Assembly (NCBI GenBank): GCA_039922875.1
Contig: JBDTDV010000069.1
Coordinates: 1 to 20,879, forward strand
Source: JBDTDV01 sp039922875
GTDB lineage: Bacteria > Actinomycetota > Actinomycetes > Actinomycetales > Microbacteriaceae
Direction: 5' to 3'
DNA length: 20,879 nucleotides
In this document: positions 15,396-20,879 of the stretch, one piece after another
How positions within the stretch are numbered: the first letter of the stretch is position 1
Layout: every line of letters starts with the position of its first letter
The notes under the pieces: model-generated
What the model was told of the DNA's origin: nothing
Seen by the model: only the letters and a program-made list of their open reading frames with translations
Databases searched by the model: none
Translations under genes and position numbers: made by a program

Positions 15396-15436
15396 TTGAC
15401 GTACGCGCAGTATAGGCATATATTCCATACGGAATA
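15396..15436 (+). promoter_or_regulatory. Sigma70-like promoter and overlapping palindrome upstream of padR
   Basis: TTGACG (15396-15401), a 17-base spacer and TATATT (15419-15424) form a near-consensus promoter. TATTCC-atac-GGAATA (15421-15436) is a perfect palindrome that overlaps the -10 box and the likely start point. This is where an autorepressing PadR protein would block RNA polymerase. Its sequence differs from the ATGT...ACAT sites of several known PadR proteins. Confidence 0.65.
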
Positions 15437-15497
15437 GTCCTAATGGGGCAACAGGTATCGACAAGACTTCTGCGACAGATCCGGGAGGGGCGTGCGG

Positions 15498-16061
15498 ATG
15501 GCACAGCCGACGCCGGTGACCGGCCTCGGAATCGCATCGCTGGCATTGCTCGTGGAGCGTCCGATGCACCCCTACGAGATGTATCAGTTGCTGATTCAGC
15601 GCGCAGAGGACCGGGTCGTCAAGGTGCGACCCGGATCGCTCTACCACACGGTTGACCGGCTAGCCCTGCGCGGGTTCGTCCGAGCGACGGGCACCGAGCG
15701 CGAGGGCAACCGCCCCGAGCGCACCACCTACGAGGTCACCGAAGCGGGACGTTGCATTCTGACCGAACGCATCTCGGACATGCTGGCGAACCCCGTGAAC
15801 GAGTATCCGCAATTCCCGTTGGCCATCGGCGAGGCGCATAACCTGCCGGCCAAAGCGGTGATCGATCTGCTGTCGCGCCGCATGGATGACCTCCGATCAC
15901 AGCGGGATCTCCTTGAGGCCTCGGTCGCCACCGTTACCGAAAAGGCAATCGAGCGCAAATACTGGCTCGACCTCAGCTATCAGCAGGCAATGCTGCAAGC
16001 CGAGATGTCGTGGATCGAGAACCTCGTCGATGAAATGGGGCACAACCGGATCAACTGGTAG
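15498..16061 (+). CDS. PadR-family transcriptional regulator
   Basis: The 187-residue protein is read from ATG 15498, with GGAGG nine bases upstream; a GTG two codons earlier is too close to that site. The N-terminal winged helix has GIASLALLVERPMHPYEMYQLL and RPGSLYHTVDRLALRGFV, both typical of PadR. The C-terminal part (about 100-187) is a helical dimerisation region ending near SWIENLVDEMG. It is followed after 75 bases by an MFS exporter on the same strand. PadR-exporter pairs usually respond to a toxic compound that the pump removes. Confidence 0.92.
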   Translation: MAQPTPVTGLGIASLALLVERPMHPYEMYQLLIQRAEDRVVKVRPGSLYHTVDRLALRGFVRATGTEREGNRPERTTYEVTEAGRCILTERISDMLANPVNEYPQFPLAIGEAHNLPAKAVIDLLSRRMDDLRSQRDLLEASVATVTEKAIERKYWLDLSYQQAMLQAEMSWIENLVDEMGHNRINW

Positions 16062-16136
16062 CCGGAACCGTACACACCCTAGGCGGCCTCCAGCCCAAGT
16101 CGGACACCGCCCCTTCGTAAGAATCAAGGACCCTCA

Positions 16137-17669
16137 ATGGAAAACCAAACGCGGCCGTGGCCGGCCCTCTGGGCTCTGGTGGTCGGCTTCTTCATGATCT
16201 TGATCGACACGACCATCGTCTCGGTGGCGAATCCGAAGATCATGGAAGGCTTGCACACCGACATCAACGCGGTGATCTGGGTCACCAGCGCCTATCTGCT
16301 CGCCTATGCCGTGCCGCTGCTGGTCACCGGCCGGCTGGGTGACCGGTTCGGTCCGAAGAACCTCTACCTGATCGGTCTCGTGGTCTTCACCGCCGCATCC
16401 GCCTGGTGCGGCTTCGCCGGCGATATCACGATGCTGATCACAGCGCGGGTGTTCCAAGGGCTCGGGGCCGCGCTGCTGACTCCGCAGACCATGTCGGTGA
16501 TCACGCGCACCTTTGCGCCAGATAAGCGCGGTGCCGCAATGGGCCTATGGGGTTCGGTGGCCGGCGTGGCGACGCTGATCGGCCCGGTACTCGGCGGGGT
16601 CTTGGTCGACGGCTTCGGCTGGGAATGGATCTTCTTCATCAACGTGCCGGTTGGCATCGTCGCCTTCGTGCTGGCCTGGAAGCTGGTGCCGAAACTGAAG
16701 ACCCACACCCACCGCTTCGACGTCTTCGGGGTTGTCCTGAGCGCGGTCGGGATGTTCCTGCTGGTGTTCGGCATCCAGGAGGGCGAGTCGTACGACTGGG
16801 GTACCATCGTCGGCCCGATCTCGGTATGGGGGCTGATCATCGCGGGGCTCGTCGTGATGGCCGGATTCGTGGTCTGGCAGCACTTCAACCGGGCCGAGCC
16901 GTTGCTGCCGCTGCGATTGTTCCACGACCGCAACTTTTCCCTGGCCAATGGAGCGATCACGACGGTGGGCTTCGGCGTGACCGCCATGTCGCTGCCTCTG
17001 GTGTTCTATTTCCAGCTGGTTCTCGGGATGACCCCGACCCAATCGGCGCTGATGCTCGTGCCGATGGCGGTGCTCTCCGGCGTTCTCGCGCCGTTCGTCG
17101 GGATGCTTGTGGACCGCATCCCGCCGCGCTACATCGCGGTGACCGGGATGCTGTTGTTCGCCGGAGCCCTGTCCTGGTACTCGTTGGTCCTCACCCCGGA
17201 TGCCGAGATCTGGGTGCTGCTGATGCCAAGCGCCGTACTCGGGCTCGCGAACGCGTTCATGTGGTCGCCGATCTCTACAACCGCGACCCATAATCTGCCG
17301 CTGAAAGATGCTGGGGCCGGTTCCGGGGTATACAACGCGACCCGTCAGGTCGGTGCCGTTCTCGGTAGTGCCTGCGTCGCGGCGCTGATCCAAGCCAGGC
17401 TGGCGGCGGAGTTGCCCCGAGTGCCAGGCGGGGCATCCGTCGGGTCCTTCAGCACCTCAGGCGCATTGCCTGAGTTCTTACATCAGGGCTTCTCGAACGC
17501 CATGGCGCAGTCGCTGCTGCTCCCGGCCGCGGTGGCGCTGCTCGGCGCCGTGATCGTGGCGTTCTTCGCCAAGCCGAAGCGGGGTCTGGGCTGGAGCGTC
17601 GTGTCGACCGCCACCGGTGCCACGGGCGCCGGGGCGATGGACGCCGCCGTTCCCGCCGACATCGGGTAG
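16137..17669 (+). CDS. MFS multidrug exporter, DHA2 (EmrB/QacA) family, 14 helices
   Basis: The 510-residue protein starts at ATG 16137, behind AAGGA. It has LIDTTIVSVANPKI in helix 1, motif A GRLGDRFGPKNLYLIG, RVFQGLGAALLTPQTMSVI, and motif C GPVLGGVLVDGFGWEWIFFI; about 14 helices are visible. This is the DHA2 drug:proton antiporter layout. It should export a hydrophobic or cationic compound using the proton gradient, under control of the PadR protein encoded upstream. The C-terminal tail (SVVSTATGATGAGAMDAA) is hydrophilic, and the stop codon lies in a short tandem repeat. Confidence 0.93.
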   Translation: MENQTRPWPALWALVVGFFMILIDTTIVSVANPKIMEGLHTDINAVIWVTSAYLLAYAVPLLVTGRLGDRFGPKNLYLIGLVVFTAASAWCGFAGDITMLITARVFQGLGAALLTPQTMSVITRTFAPDKRGAAMGLWGSVAGVATLIGPVLGGVLVDGFGWEWIFFINVPVGIVAFVLAWKLVPKLKTHTHRFDVFGVVLSAVGMFLLVFGIQEGESYDWGTIVGPISVWGLIIAGLVVMAGFVVWQHFNRAEPLLPLRLFHDRNFSLANGAITTVGFGVTAMSLPLVFYFQLVLGMTPTQSALMLVPMAVLSGVLAPFVGMLVDRIPPRYIAVTGMLLFAGALSWYSLVLTPDAEIWVLLMPSAVLGLANAFMWSPISTTATHNLPLKDAGAGSGVYNATRQVGAVLGSACVAALIQARLAAELPRVPGGASVGSFSTSGALPEFLHQGFSNAMAQSLLLPAAVALLGAVIVAFFAKPKRGLGWSVVSTATGATGAGAMDAAVPADIG

Positions 17670-17700
17670 GCCGACATCGGGTAGGCCGACATCGGGTAGG
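17656..17700. repeat. Three perfect 15-bp tandem repeats across the MFS stop codon
   Basis: CCGACATCGGGTAGG is repeated three times without change. The unit length is a multiple of three, so each copy carries the same in-frame TAG, giving three stop codons in series. Each unit also holds the small palindrome CCGAcaTCGG. Confidence 0.85.
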
Positions 17701-17714
17701 CGGGGGCTCTGGAT

Positions 17715-17742
17715 CAGTCCGCTGCTATTCCCACGCGGACTG
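17715..17742. terminator. Hairpin between convergent MFS and secreted-protein genes
   Basis: CAGTCCGC and GCGGACTG form a perfect 8-bp stem with a 12-base loop. The stop codon of the minus-strand gene lies in the loop. The position between converging genes fits a bidirectional terminator, but no T-run follows, so the call is tentative. Confidence 0.4.
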
Positions 17743-18516
17743 CGGGGCAGCGATGATCGGTACCGGAGAGGTGCTCCAGTGGCTGCCGTTGCCGTAGTGA
17801 CTGGTCGCCCAGGGTGAGGCCCAGATCGCCGCCGCGGTGGCGTCGGCCGAGGTGCCGGCGGTTAGAGCGGCGACGACATCCGGATACCCGCGGTGCAGAT
17901 TGGCTGCGGCGTATTCCGCCGCCGACACCAGGTTCGAGTAGCTGCCGAGCCCGGAGCCCCCACCTGAGCCGTAGCCGTTGTTCAACGGGTTGTTGCGGTT
18001 CCACCAGTTATCTGGACCGTTCTCCTGGCGCATCCAGCGCAGCATCACGGTCACGTTCTGCTCGGACTGTGGCCATGCGCCGGAAATGAGCACCAGTCTG
18101 GCCCAGTCTTCGTTCGTTCCCTGAGCGCGGAGGTTTTGCACCGCTGCGGTCGTGGTCACCGAATCACGGACCAGGGGAGCCGCCACAACGTTCGCATCAA
18201 CCGCGAATGTCTGTGCCGGTCCGGTTTTGGTCACGGTCGACGCGGCCGAGGCAGCCTGAGCCGGAGCGGTCGGCGCGATGGAGAATCCCGCGATCAGTGC
18301 GACGGCGGTCATTCCGACCGCGAAGCGCTGTCGAAATGGGGAGCGGCCGGATGCAACGGCTGGCGGGCGGGCTGCAGTGACCACGGGGCGTGATGTAGCG
18401 GCTGCGGGGCGTGCCGCAGCGGCTGCGGGGCGTGCTGGTGCGACGTGCGCGGGAGGGGCGACCGCGTGGCGCGCCGAGCGGCGGCCGTGTTGACGGACAT
18501 TGGGGTTGGGTTGCAT
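17725..18516 (-). CDS. Secreted or membrane-anchored lysozyme-like protein with long basic N-terminal extension
   Basis: The 263-residue protein starts at ATG 18516 without a clear ribosome site. Residues 1-60 are rich in Ala, Pro, Arg and Val with repeated ARPAAA-like units. Residues 64-90 (RFAVGMTAVALIAGFSIAPT, then APAQAASA) look like a signal peptide with an AxA site, so the mature protein should be outside the cell. The C-terminal half has RWMRQENGPDNWW (E165), NNPLNN (175-180) and IWASPWATSHYGNGSHW. These resemble lysozyme- or glucosaminidase-like wall hydrolases, with E165 as the possible catalytic acid. This is recall of motifs rather than a family match. The true start could lie nearer the signal peptide. 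Confidence 0.65.
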   Translation of the reverse strand: MQPNPNVRQHGRRSARHAVAPPAHVAPARPAAAAARPAAATSRPVVTAARPPAVASGRSPFRQRFAVGMTAVALIAGFSIAPTAPAQAASAASTVTKTGPAQTFAVDANVVAAPLVRDSVTTTAAVQNLRAQGTNEDWARLVLISGAWPQSEQNVTVMLRWMRQENGPDNWWNRNNPLNNGYGSGGGSGLGSYSNLVSAAEYAAANLHRGYPDVVAALTAGTSADATAAAIWASPWATSHYGNGSHWSTSPVPIIAAPQSAWE

Positions 18517-18532
18517 ACCCGGTCAAGGGTAT
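18515..18532. promoter_or_regulatory. Palindrome over the start codon of the secreted-protein gene
   Basis: ATACCC-ggtcaa-GGGTAT has perfect 6-base arms and includes the ATG. In the mRNA it would fold the start into a stem. It could be an operator or translational control element; no other copy was seen. Confidence 0.35.
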
Positions 18533-18560
18533 CAAACGCTTCGGTACTGGGCCAGGCGGG

Positions 18561-19439
18561 CTAACGCACCGCTTCGCGGCCGGCCGAGATCAGACGGATG
18601 CCGTTGGCCCATGGGTCGTCGAAGCTCACGGCGACACCGTCGTCGCGGGTCGCGATGCCGTAATGGGTGAGCCGTTCGGCGACCTCGCCGACGGCATCTG
18701 GGGTGGGCACGACGATCTCGATTTGGCCGAGGCCGAGCGAGCGGCGGCGTCGGCCGGCGCCGGCGCTGTTCCAGGTGTTCATCGCCATATGGTGGTGATA
18801 GCCGCCAGCCGACACGAAGAGCGCCGAGCCCCCGAGCTCGGCGGTGGTCTCAAAGCCGAGTTGGTTGACATAGAACTGCCGAGCCGACGCCACATCGCCT
18901 ACCGCCAGGTGCACGTGGCCGACCGCCCCGGAGCCGAACCGTGGGTCGGTTGCCGCCTCGGGGGTGAGGTGCTCGTTGAGAAACGCGTTCGGGTCGAGGT
19001 ACATCGTCGCCATTTCGACCCGACCGTGGGTCCAACTCCATGCGTCACGGGCGCGATCCCAGTACAACTCGACGCCGTTGCCCTCCGGATCGGTGAAGTA
19101 AAACGCCTGACTGACCAGGTGATCGGCGCTGCCGGTGAAGGTTCCGGGGAACTTCCGTGCCACGGAGTAGATCGCCGCGGCGAGCCGGGTTCGGGTGTCG
19201 AACACGATCGCGGTGTGGAACAGGCCGGCCTGGCGCGGCTCGGCGCTGTGCAGCTCTGGGGCATGCTGGAGCACCACTGCGGCCGTGCTGCCGGTGCCGA
19301 GCACGGCGCTTGAGCCGTCCTGGCTGAGCAGGTCCAGCGTCACCGCGTCGCGATAGTACGCGATCATCGTGTCGAGGTCGCCGACGCGCAGAGTGACCGC
19401 ACCCATCGCGGTACCGGGGTCGAGAAGCTCGGTCTCCAT
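18561..19439 (-). CDS. Two-domain VOC family protein, catechol 2,3-dioxygenase-like (CatE type)
   Basis: The 292-residue protein starts at ATG 19439 with only a weak GGA upstream. It holds two glyoxalase/VOC modules. The first is residues about 13-130 (VTLRVGDLDTMIAYYRDAV, then GLFHTAIVF with H75, and DPEGNGVELYWD with E124). The second is 170-290 (GHVHLAVGDVASARQFYVNQLGFE, then GGYHHHMAMNTW, then DPWANGIRLIS). This layout fits CatE-like extradiol dioxygenases. Candidate ligands in the second module are H175/H177 and H215-H217. The position where an acidic ligand is expected near the end is Arg (NGIRL), so the metal site may be altered. The substrate is unknown. Confidence 0.8.
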   Translation of the reverse strand: METELLDPGTAMGAVTLRVGDLDTMIAYYRDAVTLDLLSQDGSSAVLGTGSTAAVVLQHAPELHSAEPRQAGLFHTAIVFDTRTRLAAAIYSVARKFPGTFTGSADHLVSQAFYFTDPEGNGVELYWDRARDAWSWTHGRVEMATMYLDPNAFLNEHLTPEAATDPRFGSGAVGHVHLAVGDVASARQFYVNQLGFETTAELGGSALFVSAGGYHHHMAMNTWNSAGAGRRRRSLGLGQIEIVVPTPDAVGEVAERLTHYGIATRDDGVAVSFDDPWANGIRLISAGREAVR

Positions 19440-19488
19440 GCTGCATCCAACGCCCCGACTCCGCTAGGTATTTCCCCGCTGCCCCATC

Positions 19489-19552
19489 CCGTGAGGTGCA
19501 GGGATCTGCTAGTCCCGAGCGCCCAGCACTAGCAAAAGCATGCACCTCACGG
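19489..19552. repeat. 64-base two-tier palindrome downstream of purC
   Basis: Outer arms CCGTGAGGTGCA (19489-19500) and TGCACCTCACGG (19541-19552) are perfect over 12 bases. Inner arms TGCTAGT (19507-19513) and ACTAGCA (19528-19534) are perfect over 7. The two tiers are separated by six bases on each side, and the loop is 14 bases. The element lies 27 bases after the purC stop and upstream of the VOC gene. No T-run follows, so it may be a terminator variant or a dispersed REP-like element. Confidence 0.75.
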
Positions 19553-19579
19553 AGACGGGAGGGGGGACGGGGAGGCGGG

Positions 19580-20635
19580 TCAGTGGGTGAGGCGCTCCAG
19601 GAGCTCGCGGTAGCGGGCGGCGGTCCGGGCGACGATCTCGGGGGGGAGCGCGGGCGGTGCGCCGGCATCCTTCGCCGCCGGGTCCCAGTGCGCGGCGAGC
19701 CAGTTGCGTACGATCTGCTTGTCGAAGCTGTCGGTGCGGTTCCCGGTGGCGTAGGCGGCGGCATCCCAGTACCGACTCGAGTCGCTGGTGAGCACCTCGT
19801 CGGCAAGGGTGATCTCGCCGGTCTCCCGGTTGCGGCCGAACTCGAACTTGGTGTCGGCCAGGATCACGCCGCGCTCGGCGGCGACGGCGGATGCCCGATC
19901 GTAGACGGCCAAGGAGAGATCACGAATGCTGTCGGCGGCCTCCGCTCCCACCAGCTCGACGGTGCGCTCGAAGCTGATGTTCTCGTCGTGGTGCCCCAGC
20001 GGCGCCTTGAAGGCGGGGGTGAAGATGGGCTTCGGCAGCCGGTCGCCGTTGCCGAGCCCCTCCGGCAGCGGGATTCCGCAGACGCTGTGCGTGTTCTGGT
20101 ACTCGAGCCAGCCGCTGCCGGCGAGGTAGCCTCGCACCACGCATTCGATGGGGAACATATCGAGCGTTTTCACCAGCATCGCGCGGCCGGCAACGGCGTC
20201 GGGGATCAGACCGTGCCTCTGCTTATGCCCACGGTCCTGCCCCGGCTCGAAAACCTGGTCGGAAATCAGGTGGTTCGGGATTCCCTCAAGCTGGTCGAAC
20301 CACCACAGGCTGAGCGTGGTCAGCAGTTCGCCCTTGCCGGGGATGCCGGGGGAGAGAATGTGGTCGAACGCGCTGACCCGGTCGCTGGCCACCACGAGGG
20401 CCCGCGATGCGGTGGTCAGGTCTTCGGCGGAATCCTCGATGTAGAGATCGCGCACCTTGCCGGAGTAGACGTGCCGCCAGCCAGGGAGCGCGGGTGCCGG
20501 CTCGGGGGTGGCCGCAGCGGGCGACGCGGATGGTACGGATACGGGCGACGCGGATGGTGCGGATGCGGGCGACGCGGATGGCGTGGACGCCACACCCTCG
20601 GGGTTCACGGCAGGGGGATTCGCGGGGTCGGTCAC
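19580..20635 (-). CDS. purC: Phosphoribosylaminoimidazole-succinocarboxamide (SAICAR) synthase PurC
   Basis: The 351-residue protein is read from GTG 20635; a GGGGG stretch stands just before it. SAICAR synthase begins at about residue 51 (GWRHVYSGKVRDLY), then VVASDRVSAFD, FPIECVVRGYLAGSGW, GVILADTKFEFG and DEVLTSDSSRYWD. It joins CAIR and aspartate using ATP. The first 50 residues are an Ala/Ser/Pro-rich extension, largely coded by a 24-base tandem repeat, so the protein is longer than the usual 290-300. No other start codon nearer the domain was found. It follows purD by 94 bases on the same strand. Confidence 0.95.
   Translation of the reverse strand: MTDPANPPAVNPEGVASTPSASPASAPSASPVSVPSASPAAATPEPAPALPGWRHVYSGKVRDLYIEDSAEDLTTASRALVVASDRVSAFDHILSPGIPGKGELLTTLSLWWFDQLEGIPNHLISDQVFEPGQDRGHKQRHGLIPDAVAGRAMLVKTLDMFPIECVVRGYLAGSGWLEYQNTHSVCGIPLPEGLGNGDRLPKPIFTPAFKAPLGHHDENISFERTVELVGAEAADSIRDLSLAVYDRASAVAAERGVILADTKFEFGRNRETGEITLADEVLTSDSSRYWDAAAYATGNRTDSFDKQIVRNWLAAHWDPAAKDAGAPPALPPEIVARTAARYRELLERLTH
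20521..20592. repeat. Three 24-bp tandem repeats inside the purC 5' end
   Basis: The unit GCGACGCGGATGGTRCGGAT plus RCGG (R = A or G) occurs at 20521-20544 and 20545-20568, with a diverged third copy at 20569-20592. In the purC frame each codes for eight residues of the type SPxSxPSA. The number of units may vary between strains. Confidence 0.8.
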
Positions 20636-20729
20636 GCCCCCATTATCCCAGCGGCCGCCTTCGCCGGTGCGTGCGCTGCTCCGTGCCTGCGATTCATCGA
20701 ATAGCGCAGGCGGGCCGTCCGCCGTGTGG

Positions 20730-20879
20730 CTACGCCTCGAGGTCGACCCGAGCGGCGATGTCGGTGCGGTACTGCCCGCCTTCAAGACGGATGCTGCCCA
20801 TCGCCTGATACGCACGACGTCGCGCCTCGCGGAAGGTCGGCCCCACAGCGACAACGCTGAGAACCCGCCCGCCGTTGCT
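20730..20879 (-). CDS. purD: Phosphoribosylamine-glycine ligase PurD, C-terminal end only
   Basis: The frame is open from the window edge to TAG at 20730-20732 and gives 49 residues. It begins SNGGRVLSVVAVGPTFREA and includes RRAYQAMGSIRLEGGQYR, then TDIA, which matches the conserved end of PurD (GARS). The remaining roughly 370 residues lie beyond the window. It is the second enzyme of purine synthesis and fits with purC directly downstream. Confidence 0.9.
   Translation of the reverse strand, partial: SNGGRVLSVVAVGPTFREARRRAYQAMGSIRLEGGQYRTDIAARVDLEA

Noticed and set aside
18411..19313. 300-residue plus-strand open frame
   Set aside because: It covers parts of two convincing minus-strand genes and the space between them, with no recognisable domain.
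1..20879. tRNA, rRNA, insertion sequences or prophage genes
   Set aside because: No cloverleaf-like segment, transposase, integrase or phage structural protein was recognised on either strand.

Overview
The window reads as chromosomal DNA of a high-GC actinobacterium. GC-rich codons, many GTG starts, the three-part PurS/PurQ/PurL enzyme, and DUF3817, AbiEi-DUF559 and ArsR-SRPBCC genes together suggest Micrococcales, probably Microbacteriaceae. That placement is inference from gene style; no search was run. Genes are tightly packed and no gene-free stretch exceeds about 300 bases.

Left part (1-8830). The window opens inside a plus-strand KDPG/KHG aldolase gene. Converging on it is a minus-strand AbiEi-like/DUF559 nuclease-fold gene flanked by related GTGCGCTC...GAGCGCAC hairpins. 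Next comes a minus-strand unit, read from high to low coordinates: an IclR regulator, an NMT1/SsuA-type lipoprotein binding protein, two different SsuC-type permeases, an SsuB-type ATPase, and two overlapping GH88 unsaturated-glucuronyl-hydrolase paralogues. The apparent logic is import of an unsaturated uronide followed by cytoplasmic hydrolysis. The transporter class (nitrate/sulfonate/taurine type rather than a sugar type) is unexpected for that job.

Middle part (8975-15204). Minus-strand purine genes purS-purQ and purL are separated by an ArsR-SRPBCC pair, with a clear palindromic operator, and a DUF3817 membrane protein. A metal-dependent amidohydrolase lies upstream of purS.

Right part (15205-20879). 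A plus-strand PadR regulator and 14-helix MFS exporter are read from a good sigma70-like promoter with an overlapping palindrome. Facing them on the minus strand are a secreted lysozyme-like protein, a two-domain VOC (catechol 2,3-dioxygenase-like) protein, purC with an unusual repeat-encoded N-terminal extension, and the last 49 codons of purD. Housekeeping purine genes (purD, purC, purS, purQ, purL) thus form a backbone interrupted by small accessory modules.

Several intergenic palindromes and direct repeats are not explained by the genes. The most notable are the hairpins around the DUF559 gene, a 64-base two-tier palindrome downstream of purC, and shared motifs upstream of iclR and of the transport operon.
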